From positions 98,426,501 through 98,490,500 of the forward strand of contig CM059585.1 of NCBI GenBank assembly GCA_030407085.1: 64,000 nucleotides of DNA, written 5' to 3'. The translations under genes were made by a program, and so were the position numbers. This document shows, piece after piece, positions 23,880 through 36,688 of this stretch. Below the pieces are notes generated by a model. It saw nothing but the letters and a program-made list of their open reading frames with translations, ran no database searches and was not told the DNA's origin. This DNA is from Trichopria drosophilae (lineage: Eukaryota; Arthropoda; Insecta; Hymenoptera; Diapriidae). The stretch's first letter is position 1, and each line of letters opens with the position of its first letter.

Positions 23880-24560
23880 CGTATTCCAGCCAATCAGAAT
23901 CGCGGAAACTAGAGAGGCGTCGAACGCGGACGCCGGTAAATCCGGTATACCGGCGCGGGTGTTTCAAAATTCTCGAAACCTTCATACCTCCAGAATTGTC
24001 TTTTTGCCGTCAATTATCTTCGAATTTTTCAATCGACAATCCTGGAAACGACTTGGAAGACTTTTACGTTCCTCTGGATCGGGAAACTATTCTTTTTTTA
24101 ACGAGATATTAGATAAAAACGCGACGAGCATTTCCCGCGTAAACGTTGGTTAGCACGTTTCTCGCCGGTGGCGGCCGAGCCGATGGCGCCACCGTCGCCC
24201 GACGCGATCACTGTTTTCGTCCCGTGGCGTGTTGCGCCGTTCACAATTTCTCGCAACGAGGGAAAAATCGGATTTCTCTCTGCTGTCGACGTCGTGCGAG
24301 TCGCCGACGTTCACCCGGGCCGCAAAAACGCGGATCGCCCGCGGCCGACGAGTCCGCCCGACGAACTCGTCCCCCAGGAAACAGGAAGTGAGTAATTTCT
24401 TCAGGTCCGCGTTTCTCGTCCCAGAGCCATCTTGACGGGCTATCGCGGTTCGCTCGTTGAGGCCGCTCGCGATTATCGCGAATCCCCACGAATGGCACCA
24501 CCGCGGTGTCCGTGAGTTTCGCGCCCCGAATTCTCGTCCCATTTCGTGAACCTTCCTCGA
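23880..24560. promoter_or_regulatory. CpG-rich bidirectional promoter region, GTF2H2 (-) / Chromator (+)
   Basis: GTF2H2 (start codon at 23274, minus) and the chromodomain gene (start at 24857, plus) are divergent. The interval between them has the highest G+C and CpG content in the window, notably at 24120-24540. That matches a housekeeping-type shared promoter plus 5' UTR. Several minus and plus frames look open here, but they follow from base composition. Transcription start sites cannot be placed from sequence alone. Confidence 0.55.
24110..24387 (+). other. Likely 5' noncoding exon of the Chromator-like gene
   Basis: A donor (GAA|GTGAGTAAT) at 24388 pairs with an acceptor (TTTCATTTCGCAG) ending at 24819, just upstream of the exon with the start codon at 24857. 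The 5' limit of this exon is a guess. Confidence 0.4.
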
Positions 24561-24856
24561 GAAACCCGGCCTTTCGCCGCCAAGTTTTTCTGCCCTCGGG
24601 TACCTCTCTCCCTCTCTCCTTTACCGTCTTTGTCTCGCCATCTCAATCCAACGTTTTCTTCGATAATTCACGACTCTACCCACGTTTCAGCCAATTTCAC
24701 TCCTACCTGGATTAAAGAACTGAAAATTGTTTACTTTGAGGCAGTACTTTGATCAATGTCGAAGAACCAGTGGTTGCGACAAATCTATCGATAAGTGAAA
24801 AAGTTTTTTCATTTCGCAGGATTTAGAAGCTTTCGACTCGACTGCTAATCTTCAAG

Positions 24857-27800
24857 ATGGAAGGAAGCGATGGCCCTGCGGCCATCAGCAAAAATCCTGC
24901 TACTATTAAAGGTACGAAACCTTCGTAAGATTGTTTGTTGACGTTCATAACATCAAAGTTGTAACGACGTCTCTTACGAAGACTAACAAGCTTCATTTTT
25001 CTCCCAAGACACGGGCGGAATTTGAAACTTACTGGTTTATCTCGATAAATTGTTTAAATTACCTGTTTTTTGTGCAGCGGCACAAGAAGAAATGGGCCGG
25101 TTAGATATTCTGGTTTGCGGCCAGTGTCATTCTGTTTTTCACTTTGTTGAAGAATTCCAAGAACATCGTTCCACCGAAGGAGCATGTTCGAAAACTTCTC
25201 ATTTCCGAGAAAGTAGCAGCGTAAGTATTCCACCTCTTATTTTTTATTAAAATAAAGAAACGAATGACATATTTATAACGTCTACAGAACGAACAGAAGG
25301 CGCAAGTATGGGCATTTTTACTCTGGAAAGATACGCAGATACAACAAGAAAATTCTGAAAAAGATTCCTCAAATTCTTGGAAATTGTATCAGAAATGGTG
25401 TAAAATGGATACACACGTAAGAGACTGTTGGATTACGGCAGGGAAAACAATACAAACTTTCACAAAAATCAGTAACACTAAAATGCAAGACACTCCGAGA
25501 CCTGCACAAGCGGGAAGCACATCGCCGGAAGGTAAAACACCAAGAAAAATCATACGAAATGGACAGAGCGACGAGACTGAAGGAAAGGATACGAAGGTAA
25601 CCGATGGAAAATCAATAAAAACTGAACCAGTCGATTCTGATCAAGCTGCCGATAAGGTTAAGCTGAAACCATCGATAAAACCTAAGGTAAATAAATAAAA
25701 CTCTACTTAAATGACTTTTAATTTAATTTAAAAAAATGTGTGATTAGCCAAAACAAGAAAAACCAATGGCCGAGGGAGATTCTAGCGGAGAAGAATACGT
25801 TGTAGAAAAAATCCTGGCTAAGAGATTTAATCCGAAGAAACGGTGCTCTGAATATCTCTTAAAATGGGAAGGATATGCACAGTGAGTTTTCAAAATAATT
25901 AATACAACTAAAAATATATTTTTTCAATGTAACGTTATATTTGTAGCGAACACAATACTTGGGAACCTGCCGAGACGGTTGGACAATGCAAACAATTGTT
26001 GGAAGAATTTGAGAAAAATCTTGCAAAACAACGAGAAACCAAAGCTGCGCAACAAGCTGCTGCTAAGGCTCTAGGCAGACCACCGCCACTTTCCATGCAG
26101 AAATCTATCGTTAAGACGGATGCGAAACCTGGACCAAGTTCCGCAGCTCAAAATGCAGGGTACGTTTTTTTATTCATTAACCCTTTAACTCCGAGAAGTC
26201 CTGAAATTCTACTTCAACTTCTTAAGTTTAGAAATTGTACAAATAATTTGTTGTTTTTTTCTAAACTAACGTATCTAGACGTTTTAGAGGTCGCTCTTCT
26301 CGATTATCGGGTTTAGAACATTTCAAAATAAGTCTTTTCACTAGATTTTTAATGTTTTTTTGTAAAAATATCGTTTTTTTTACATTTTTCCTCAATGAAT
26401 CCAAATTTTTTAAAAATTCTGCGCTTCCACCAGCTTCTAATGCACGTAATCGGTGGACCCGATGGTTGTACTAAAGAGTTGTGGAGGAAAACAAATTTTT
26501 TTAAAGCTTGGCGCATCCAAAATGGCGGCCGCAATGACAATTTTCTTTTTAAACGTGACAAATCTTTATCTCGGAAACTATAGACTTTAGAGAAATTTTT
26601 CTCAGAACAAAAATGTCTTAGAATTGGCCAAAGAATACCCTCAAATTTTGTTACAATGTTTTAATGCAATTTTTGGTTTTTCAAAAATTAAAAAAATCGA
26701 AATTTTGAAACATCATTTGAAAAAATTTGAGAGTATTCTTTAACCCTTACAAGCACGGTGTCGATCCAGATCGACACCTTTTTGTAATGCATTATTTACA
26801 TATTTCAGGTAATTATTAATCAATTTTTTGCTTCATACCTTAGAAAACATGTTAGGAAACATAAATAAATCAATATTTATCATTAATTCTTATGTTATAA
26901 TTGTTTATATAATTAAGAAATTGTAAATTTTATGGATTTTTTCACAAAATATATATGCTCAGACAAAAACGTCACTCAAACATGACGAAACTGAGTACTC
27001 GGGGGTTTTTGGGGTGGCTGATTACGAATCTAAACTCGGATCTTCAAAATTCAATATGGCGGATCCAAAATGGCGGACCGAAATGTGGAAAAGTTACTTG
27101 ATTGATATGAAACTGGGTACTCGGGGGTGTTTGGGATCGCTGAATACGTATCTGGACACAGATTTTCAATATTCAAGATGACGAATTCAGTATGGCATAC
27201 CCGAATGTTAAAATGTCATAGTTCGCGGCTGTAAAACTCATCTGTATTCGTCGTTTAGTTCTAAATTATTTACCGAAAATAAATAACATTGCCTAAAAGT
27301 ACAAAAAAAAAAATTGAGAAAATAACCGCTACGTCCCCGTTCGTGTCTCTGGATTCGACTGACAGCGGTGCTATTTGTATCAAATTGAAAACCCGAGTAC
27401 CCAGTTTCATTAGTCAATCAAGTAATTTTTTCATATTTCGGTCCGCCATTTTGGATCCGCCATATTGAATTTTAAAAATGTGAGTTTAGATTCGTAATCA
27501 GCGACGGCGAAAACCCCCAAGTACCCAGTTTCATCTCAATCAAGTAACTTTTCCACATTTCGGTCCGCCATTTTGGATCCGCTATATTTAATTTTAAAAA
27601 TCTGAGTTTAGATTCGTAATCAGCGACCCCGAAAACCCCCGAGAAAAGATTTTCAGCCATTTTCCGTGTAAGGAAAAATGTATGCTTCAAAGAGTTAACT
27701 AATTCTAAGTCAAATATGTTCTAAAAAATTTTTCTCTAAAGTCTATAGTTTTGGAGGAAAAAAATTATTAAACTTTTCTAGATTTCAAGACTGATCATTT

Positions 27801-30800
27801 TTTGTCTTTAAAACTGTAGACTGTAGAAAAAATTCTCTTGATAGATACGTATTTAGACAATATTTGGAAATATTGTATCAAGAGTTCTTTATATTTTTGT
27901 GAAACTTGCATAAAGCAGCATACAAATTAATAATCTTGCTAACGCTTATAAGTTCCGATAGAGAAAAATAACAAAAAAATTTTAAAAAAACACAAAAAAA
28001 ATGATTCTCAATGTTCGTCTACCACCTCGCGGTGAGAATCAGGAAACCTTGAATACTTCAACACTAAAGATCTAATGCTATGACAAAAAACATTAAAAAT
28101 CTAGTTGAAAGATTTATTATTAAGTTTTCTAAACTCGAAAACCAAAAATAGCGACCCTGAAAACGTCTAAATACGTATCTATCAAGAGAATTTTTTCTAC
28201 AGTCTACAGTTTTAAAGACAAAAAATGATCAGTCTTGAAATCTAGAAAAGTTTAATAATTTTTTTCCTCCAAAACTATAGACTTTAGAGAAAAATTTTTT
28301 AGAACATATTTGAATTAGTTAAAGAATACTTTCAAATTTTTTAAATGACGTTTCAAAATTTCGATTCTTTTAATTTTTGAAAAACAAAAAATTGCATCAA
28401 AACATTGTAACAAAATTTGAGGGTATTCTTTGGCCAATTCTAAGACATTTTTGTTCTGAGAAAAATTTCTCTAAAGTCTATAGTTTCCCAGATAAAAATT
28501 TGTCACGTTTTAAAAAAAAATTGTCATTGTGGCCGTTATTTTGGATGCGCCAAGCTTTAAAGAAAATTGTTTTCCTCCACAACTCTTTAGTATAACCATT
28601 GGGTCCACCGATTACGTGCATTAGAAGCCGGTGGAAGCGCAGAATTTTAAAAAAATTTGAATTCATTGAGGAAAAATGTCGTAAAGAAACGATATTTTTT
28701 CAAAAAACATTAAAAATTTAATGAAAAGACTTATTTGTAAATGTTCTAAACCCAATAATCGAGAAGAGCGACCTCTAAAACATCTAGATACGTTAGTTTA
28801 GAAAAAAACAACAAATTATTTGTACAATTTCTAAACTTAAGAAGTTGAAGTAGAATTTCAGGACTTCTCGGCGTGAAAGGGTTAAGTCAGAAATTGACAA
28901 ATCGATTAATAAATGTTTAATTTAGACGACCAATGCGTTCAAGTAAAACAAAAGCTATGGACCAAGTGAAGCAGTGGTGCGGATCTATGAAAGACGAAGA
29001 TAACGACAGTAAGTAACCGTTTAAATTTAAGTAAAAATATGAATCGATCGCAAATTAATTCCAAGTGCGAAATGATTTGACTTCTTCTTGACCGCTTACA
29101 CTGACCGACAAAATTTTACTTTTTGTCTGCCTTTGACAAGCGAAGTATTGTTTCGTGCTGAAAACGATGGCGCTAGCAGAATTTTGCTATCACGTCACAC
29201 TTTGGAGAGAAATGTGGTTAAATGTGTCAAAAATAGCGTTTTTGGCCATATTTCAAAGGATTTCGAGAGAAAACATGTTTGGCTATATTACATATTTTTT
29301 AAAACTTTTTAGCTCTGGCCGCCTGGAAATGCGCACAGTTTGTTTATAACAATTACCAATAACAATTTATTTATTTATTTAGAATCAACGGCGAAAAGCC
29401 TATTACATAAAAATACAATAACAATATTAGGTGAAACTTAACAATACAGTAGAAAAATAGAAAAATAAGATAACCAATTAAATCGGTACCTATAAATATG
29501 TAATTAACATAAATAAAAAAATTCATCCAAAAGTGAAAAACATTAAAAAAAATTCGAGATTTAAATATCGCTAACGACTCCAGTTCTCGAACTTCAGGCA
29601 AAAGTGAGTTCCATGCTCTCCACAACTGAGTTATCGGTGCATAGTACCCGATATCCGATCGATTAACCTTCTCAATACAATAACAATATTCAAAATTAAT
29701 TTTTTAGAAGTCAATTATTCTTTTTTGTACAGAATAAATATTTTCTGACAATGAAATTATATATGTCAAATTATGCTACGACGAGTATTCTGCTATTCCA
29801 AGATATAAATTTTTGAAACCCGACAAAATGAGTAAAAAATATATTTCAACATATTTCAAGCATTTTCAAAACTGTCGATATCAAAAAAATACTCCAAAAC
29901 TTGATCGTTTTAAAATGGAATGACACAGTAACCGCAAGGGATTTGATAAACAATGTCGCTCTTATGAAGTTTATCTAAACGTTTAATTCCGCCAATATTG
30001 ATATTGTTTGGCTTGTTTACTACACGTACAGATTGTTTATTTAAGGTTTTTGAAATTTTGTCTGTCAAACCTTTTACTTATGGAAGGGATATTGTTGTTA
30101 TGTTTTTGTATAGTTTCCTCGATGAGATTTGTAGAATAATTGTGTCAATTGCAGCAAATTAATTCATTGTGATTTTACAGTGTCGGGTAAACGAAAGATC
30201 GATTTCACCGACAGCGACTCGGAAGAAGGTGCTACGATGCCGAAACGTGCTAAAGAATCTGGTAGCGACGAAGATTGGACCGCAGACTCGGAGGAGGACA
30301 AGTTACTCGGTCGCAGCAACGTGATTCAGCGTGCGTTCAATCGTGCCCAATCGAACGGTGCTAACCGAACTATCTTGACGGAAGGTGACATTAGTACACT
30401 CGCTCTGCAGGCGATCGACGGCACGAAAGTTGGACAAGGACCGATGTTGGTCGCTAACTCTAAAGGTGTCGTTAAGGTGGATTCGAAACAAGTGCCTAAC
30501 CTGACGTCAGGCCTGTACGTGATGTCGCGCAAGGACGGTATTATCAAACTGGATTCGACGCCGAGCGGGAAGATTGGTGTTAAAGGTTCTCCGGTGACGC
30601 AAGGTGTTCTAATGGTTCAAAATCGCGAAAGCAGTAATATTATAAGAAAACAAGTGATTGCGTCTCACGCAAATTCCATAACCCCCGTGAAAGTGATTTC
30701 TAAGCCGGACGGCACCCAAGTAGTGACCCAAATGAAAGTAGTGTCTAAAAATTCTCCGACAAAGTCAGGAATGGGTACTAAGACGGAACCGATCAAGATT

Positions 30801-33800
30801 CAGCCGAAACCAGATCCGAGTCAATTGCAGCAAATTCATGTAGTAACGTCTATGCCGACTCATCCGATTACGCTGCAGCCAAGAATCGGAACAAACATAA
30901 GGCCTAACGCAATGGCTGGTCAACGGAATATGGATGGACGTCCTCTACTGCCGAGACCGCCGGTAAGGTCACCCGCCACGACTAATATACTAGGTATCAG
31001 TCAGGTGAGAACTCCGGTTCGTGCACCACCACCGAAGCAGATGCAGGTTCAAAATCGTATCTTGCAAAAGCGACCGGGAACGAATATAGTACAAAACTCG
31101 CCGGGCATAGTTGGTGCTCGACCGAAACTACAAGTGCCCAGTCCGCAAAATAAGCAACCGATCCAGAGAATAGGTACGAGCCCGCTTCAGAATAAACAGA
31201 TCGTCAAAACACCAGTGAACAAAATACAGTCCCTGATTTCGCCTCAGCAAAAGTTGTTGATGGCTAAACGGAAAGCTCAGGAGCAGGCTGGCGTTATCAA
31301 CAAGGCAGGCCGTGCTTCGATGAGCGGCAGAACTGCTGCGAACCGAGGAAAAGCCAAACCTATCGAAACCCTGTCGATGGGAAACAAACCTAAGGAAAGT
31401 AGGTTGGCCGAAGGCGACGGCTTGCACATGGAATTCTACGAGATTGGCGGGACAGACGAGAGTAGCAGCGAAGAAGAAATTGACCTCCCGCCACTCGCAG
31501 ACCCGACCGTGCCTCCACCGCCGGACAGTCCGCCACATCCGTTCACGCTGTGTCCCCTCACCGGTCGCATCATTGGACCGGACGGAGAACCCATCGAACA
31601 ACCCGTCGAGCAAGAGGTAATCGAATCGACACCAGTCACGACCGTCACCCCCACAGCTATATGCGCAACCGAAACCGTAGTGGCCTCCGCCTCGAATGCT
31701 TCGGCAGAATTAGTGTTACCCACATTAGACTCTATCGCCGAGAGCACCGGGGGAATCATGAGGGTCGAAATGAGTCCGGGTGGTACTACCGGAACCATCG
31801 TCCAAACCACCGAGCCTTCGGAACTCTCCCTGCCCAATGTAACTGTGACAGCACCCGACCTACCGTGCCTGGACGATCCTGTCCCGGTAGTCACCTCGGG
31901 CGTAGTTACATTGACCGAGCCGGTAGTAACCACTCTGGAGACTTCGATCGCAGAAGCGCCGGTAGTCACAGCAGCCACCACTGTCACGACGCAGAGCGAA
32001 ATCATTGCAAATATTAAACAAGAAGCCAAAACCGAGGAAGTTTTGAAAACCGAAGCAGCTTCTAATCTAGTGACTATTACCGGCGAGGACGGTGTCGTTT
32101 ACCAAGTAACGGGCCACGCGGACGATGGTCAGACCCTTCTCGTGACTCGCGGAGCCGACGGAGAACAACAGTGCGTTTACGTCACGACCGATCAGCAGGG
32201 TGACGAAGGATCAGTTTTAACTTTGGATCATGCCGTAGCGGAGGCTGTTGCACAGCTGATGCCCGATCAAGTAAATATGGCATCCGAATTTTACGTGAAA
32301 GACGGGGATGCTGAGAACGCGGAGAATCAAATGGTTATGACCATTATGGATAACTCAACTAACGTTATTGCCGGAGGACAGGAAGAGACGGAGAATCAGG
32401 CACAAGTCGTCGCTCAAGTTGTACAAGCAGACGATCCGACGCCAGGTAAAAATCAATTAATCTTTGTTTAAAATTGAATTATTACGATAGGTTTTTTTGG
32501 AAATTAACAAAATTAAATTGGTTTTAAACCTAATTTGGCTAATGACCTACCAGGATATTTATAAAAATTGCATTAGATGTTAAAATGCTATAGTTTGAAG
32601 ATCTCTAAAAATTTCAAACACCTTGCGTGTAATCGCTTGGATTCCCATACGCTAAGCTTTGTTAAAACATCTGTAATCTCAACTAATAATAAAGTAAAAG
32701 ATCAAAATAAAAAATAATAAAAATAAAAAAATGTTAAAAATAAAAGCGACATTCATAATTATAAGACTAATAAACTTATATTATACTACAATTTCGATTT
32801 AACAGTTATTTGGAATTAAGTGGTATATGAATGTGATTGGTTAGCATGCAATTATAATAAATCTAAAACAAATGACATTATTACAAAAATATAACATGAA
32901 GATAAACATGCAAATATTTATATGAACATGCAAAATAAATATCTGGAAAAAATTTATATATAAACATGCAAAAACCTATACATATATACACATGCAAAAA
33001 TATATACAGTACAGGATCTCTCGTATTCTTATTAGTAAAGTTTTTCAAGATGGCGCCGACCTCTCTTATTCTAATTTTCCCTTTACCCCCACTTACTTTG
33101 CTTGCGCGCTTGTGATTCTTGGACAATATTTTTCGTTGAGTTTTCGTGTGATAGTAGGAGAAGACTTGTGGAGGAACGATTAGAATAAGAGAGGCTGGAC
33201 AATTCGAATAAGAAAGGCAGTTAGAATAAGAGAGTTTCGAATAAGAGAGGTCCTACTCTATATAAACATGCAAACAAATTTGTATAGACATGCAAAATAT
33301 ACTAATAATTAAAATTAGGGGATTGAACGAAATGCCACGCATGTATCTTTTTTAATTTTAATTATTAGTATATTTTGCATATCTAAACAATTTTTTTTGC
33401 ATGTTTATATATATATTTTTGCATGTGTATATATGTATATGTTTTTGCATGTTTATATATAAATTTTTTCCAGATATTTATTTTGCATGTTCATATAAAT
33501 ATTTGCATGTTTATCTTCATGTTATATTTTTGTAATAATGTCATTTGTTTTAGATTTATTATAATTGCATGCTAACCAATCACATTCATATACCACTTAA
33601 TTCCAAATAACTGTTAAATCGAAATTGTAGTATAATATAAGTTTATTAGTCTTATAATTATGAATGTCGCTATTATTTTTAACATTTTTTTATTTTTATT
33701 ATTTTTTATTTTGATCTTTTACTTTATTATTAGTTGAGATTATAGATGTTTTAACAAAGCCTAGCGTATGGGAATCCAAGAGATTAAACGCAAGGTGTTA

Positions 33801-35356
33801 GAAATTTTTATAGATCTTCAAACTATAGCATTTTAACATCTAATGCAATTTTTATAAACATCCTGGTAGGTCATAAGCCCAGTTTAACCCATTAACTTCA
33901 AGAAGGACACTTTTTTCACTTAAATTTCAATCAAAAATTTCATATGAAAATCCAAGTTGAAATAAATTGAAAGGTTCTTACTATTTTCGAGGTCGCTCTT
34001 TTAAGTGCTGTTGTCAAAATTGAGCTATCTTAATTAGATAATTAAATATGGCGATTTAAATGTCAAAATAACGAGAAAAATCGAGTCTTCTTTTTTATAA
34101 AACATTTTTTTCTCATCGAAAGAATATTTGTTGTCAGAAAATTTCTTCATTAAACGTGGACCCAAAAGTTACAGTATTAAGATACATTTTTTTAATATTT
34201 AAAAACTGACATGGTGATCACAAAATGGCGACTCCAATGACAAATTTCTAATTAAAACTTAACAATTGTTTTTCTTGAAAACTATAGACTTCGGAAAAAA
34301 TTTTCTAAGAATAAATACGTTTTAGAATAAGTCAAAAAATCCTCTCAAATTTTTTCAGAATGTATTGTTACAATTTTTTATTTTTCGAATATTCGAAAAA
34401 TCGAAATTTTTAAAAAAGTCGTCCAAAAAATCTGAAAAAATTTGTCAGTATTCTTTGACCAATTCGAGTACATTTTTGTTCTAAGGAAATTTTTTCTAAA
34501 GTCTACAGTTTTCAAAAAAAAAAATTATTAAATTTTTCTAGATTTCAAGACTAGTAATTTTTTTTCTTGAAAACTGTAGACTTTAGAAAAAATTTCCTTA
34601 GAACAAAAATGTCAGAATTGGTCAGAGAATACTCTCAAATTTTTTCAGATTTTTTGGACGACTTTTTTAAAATTTTTTATTTTTCGAACAAAATATTCTG
34701 GAAAAATTTTAGAGCATTTTTGACTCATTCTAAAACGTATTTATTCTTAAAAAATTTGTTCTGAAGTCTATAGTTTTCAAGAAAAACAATTGTTAAGTTT
34801 TAATTAGAAATTTGTCATTGGAGTCGCCATTTTGTGATCACCATGTTAGTTTTTAAATATTTAAAAAAATTATCTTGATATTGTAACTATTGGGTCCACG
34901 TTTAATGAAAAAATGTTCTGACAACAAATATTTTTTCGATGAGAAAAAATTGTTTTATAAAAAGGAACACTTGATTTTTCGCGTTATTTTGACATTTAAA
35001 TCGACATATTTAATTTTCTAATTAAGATAGCACAATTTTGACAACAGCATTGAAAAGAGCGACCTCGAAAATAGTAAGACATGTACCTTTCAATTTATTT
35101 CAACTTGGATTTTCATATGAAATTCTTTATTGAAATTGAAGCGAAAAAAGTGTCCTACTTGACGTTAATGGGTTAAAACCAATTTAATTTTGTTAATCTT
35201 TGTTTGTTTCGTTAAAAATATTTTTGGCATTTCAATTGTTTATCGTTATTGGAAACAGGTGGAACAAGGAGAGTAGTCTTGCTGCTGCCCGACGGCAATC
35301 TCATGATGACCGAAGTAGACGAGGAGCAATACGCGGCACTGGAACTGGACAAGTGA
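24857..35356 (+). CDS. Chro: Chromodomain protein, Chromator-like (Chro/Chriz), 8 coding exons, 1129 aa
   Basis: Exons are 24857-24911, 25078-25220, 25288-25686, 25748-25881, 25947-26159, 28926-29008, 30181-32445 and 35259-35356; every junction is GT-AG and in phase. N-terminal residues Cys32, Cys35, His48 and Cys55 form a C2HC-like finger. A chromodomain spans about 215-262, with probable methyl-lysine cage residues Tyr216, Trp239 and Tyr242 and the ending HNTWEPAETV. A long low-complexity tail from residue 343, encoded almost entirely by one 2.3-kb exon, starts acidic and then becomes Pro/Lys- and Thr/Val-rich. The C-terminus ends GGTRRVVLLLPDGNLMMTEV. Drosophila Chromator (about 926 aa, chromodomain near 215-275) acts at polytene interbands and domain boundaries with Z4 and JIL-1, and in the spindle matrix. 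Chromodomain position and layout support orthology; another insect chromodomain protein is the alternative. Confidence 0.78.
26181..28881. mobile_element. piggyBac-like foldback element in Chromator intron 5
   Basis: The element is flanked by TTAA (26177-26180 and 28882-28885) and starts CCCTTTAACTCCGAGAAG. It ends CTTCTCGGCGTGAAAGGG. Its inverted arms extend for hundreds of bases, including CTAACGTATCTAGACGTTTT and its complement. A second element (26744-27694) is inserted in the left arm. It occupies nearly the whole intron between coding exons 5 and 6. Confidence 0.82.
26744..27694. mobile_element. Second TTAA-flanked element nested in the first
   Basis: TTAA (26740-26743) precedes CCCTTACAAGC; the end GCTTCAAAGAG precedes TTAA (27695-27698). 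The ends match at 8 of 11 bases. The left-arm sequence of the host palindrome stops at the first TTAA and resumes at the second, as comparison with the right arm (about 28310-28330) shows. Inside are several GATTACGAATC / TCCAAAATGGCGGACC units in both orientations. Confidence 0.75.
29040..29350. other. Intronic stretch, nothing recognised
   Basis: This is the start of Chromator intron 6. Two overlapping open frames occur without splice support or family resemblance. Confidence 0.4.
29360..29660 (-). mobile_element. LINE 3' fragment (antisense)
   Basis: The minus strand encodes LWRAWNSLLPEVRELESLAI followed by FKSR, matching the last conserved block of LINE ORF2 (W-N-x-LP ... FK). It ends in a TAAATAAATAAAT tail at about 29370. 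Confidence 0.6.
29880..30110 (-). mobile_element. Penelope-like element fragment (antisense)
   Basis: On the minus strand, DIVYQIPCGYC occurs where Penelope-like elements have the VY-x-I-PC-x-x-C motif that opens the GIY-YIG endonuclease. Upstream segments (VVNKPNNINIGG, KRLDKL) fit the linker. The fragment is disrupted by frameshifts. Confidence 0.5.
33010..33265. mobile_element. pogo-like MITE, rearranged copy
   Basis: GTACAGGATCTCTCGTATTC at the left and GAATAAGAGAGGTCCTACTC at the right enclose sequence nearly identical to the copy at 36915-37118, including TTCAAGATGGCGCCGACC. The right end contains extra tandem GAATAAGAGAGG units. Confidence 0.7.
33888..35172. mobile_element. piggyBac-like foldback element inside the larger foldback
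   Basis: Flanking TTAA lies at 33884-33887 and 35173-35176. The ends are CCCATTAACTTCAAGAAGGA and the complement of CCCATTAACGTCAAGTAGGA. The arms extend inward through TTTCATATGAAAATCCAAGT. The host palindrome is continuous once the element and one TTAA are removed. The interior has further nested inverted segments and no transposase. Confidence 0.85.
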
Positions 35357-36559
35357 AAATGAGGCTGAAATTTTTAAGTTGTGGTACAAACAAATTAGAA
35401 GGCGAACCTCGAATGGAGGATCGCGAACTATGCAAAAGTTGTTAGAGTTTCAAGTGAACGTTGTATTGTATGTAAATAAGAAGATTCACTTGACACATTA
35501 AAGAAAAGAAAAGAAAGAAATCAACTGCACGTTTTGGCCGACTGAACTGACACGGCACGACCGACCTTGGAGTATTGTAAAAATAAATAAAAGAAAAAAA
35601 AGTAAGGCAAGAAGCAACAGAAATTGGAGAAAATGAATACATTCTAGATGAACGAACGTCTTTTAGGAAGTTGTGTCCCTCGGTGTGTAACGATCTGCAA
35701 ACGTTTTAATTTAAAGAATAATTTATGATGATTAAAGACAGTGCATTCTCTCTTATACAAGTTATCATACTACAACACTCGCGTAAACGCGATTCACGCC
35801 AAGCATTGTACGTATTTTCTAGGATAGCGAGATGTAACACCTAGGATTTTATATTTTTTCGAAAATCAACGTCGAAACAGAAAATCATAAATCAGCGAAT
35901 GGCGTTTCTGATTGGATCGAGTCAAGAGCAACAGCTTCTCTTTTTTTTCCTCATCGCGAAGTCAACGCAGCAAATCGTTACGAGGATTATTCCCGTCCGT
36001 AGGGAATCGATGTAAGAGTACGTGTTCTTAAGATGTTTATATTATTTAAAGTTATAAGTTTTAAAGTTTCGTTGTTTTCTTTATCAAATGCTCTTGAGTC
36101 GCAGGCGTCGATCAATGTCGCTACCGAAAGCCCGGCGACGCCAAGCGGATAATGGCTGTTTATTTGCGTTCCTTCGCGTACATAACCTCCAAGATACCTA
36201 ACCCGGGGCTCGCGCGCGAGCTAAGACAAGCGAGTGTTTACGCGAACTCTCATTTATTGTATATAAACATGTGATACACATTATCGCGGTATAATGATGT
36301 AATAGGGCGAACAAGGATCGAATTCGATTCGAACGTATGCGTAAAATAAAATAAAATAATTGAAAAAAAGATCCCCCCCGGGGCATCTGTCACTCGGAGA
36401 AGATGTAAATTTTCTGTAGTAAACTTAAGAAGGAAGCACGAGGCTTTAAGTTGTCGTTTTAAGAGTGGCGAAATATAAAATCCTAGCATTTGCATCGACG
36501 ATTCGTCTGTACATAATATTGTCACCTTAATCCTTTATAAGAAGATAAAAACGTTTTGA

Positions 36560-36565
36560 AATAAA
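36560..36565 (+). terminator. Poly(A) signal, Chromator-like gene
   Basis: AATAAA lies 1.2 kb after the stop codon, in a stretch with no coding signal and 124 bp before the next gene's start codon. It would give a 3' UTR of about 1.2 kb. Confidence 0.5.
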
Positions 36566-36688
36566 CGGGATTGCGGATTTCAAAAAAGCCGGTAACAATT
36601 GATAGTTTAAGTTTATTATCAGGTCAAGAAAATTGACATGTCAACCATTGCCTCTGAAAGTAAAGACACTTGGTAATTTCACTAGAAA

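Larger units (their letters stand above)
32503..35200. repeat. Long foldback repeat filling Chromator intron 7
   Basis: Left arm 32503-33010; right arm 33405-33887 continuing at 35177-35200. AAATTAACAAAATTAAATTG on the left matches CAATTTAATTTTGTTAATC on the right, and the arms stay near-identical through GCATGCAATTATAATAAATC. The centre carries a pogo-like MITE copy, and the right arm is split by a piggyBac-like insertion. Transcribed as intron RNA, it could form a hairpin of about 500 bp. Confidence 0.85.

Noticed and set aside
24150..24560. Several long overlapping open frames in the CpG-rich region
   Set aside because: High GC lowers stop frequency in all frames; composition is biased to Arg, Pro and Ser, and they overlap the promoter and 5' UTR.
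31128..32029. Long frames opposite and offset to the large Chromator exon (161, 197 and 155 codons)
   Set aside because: They are shadows of the real coding exon, which joins its neighbours in phase.
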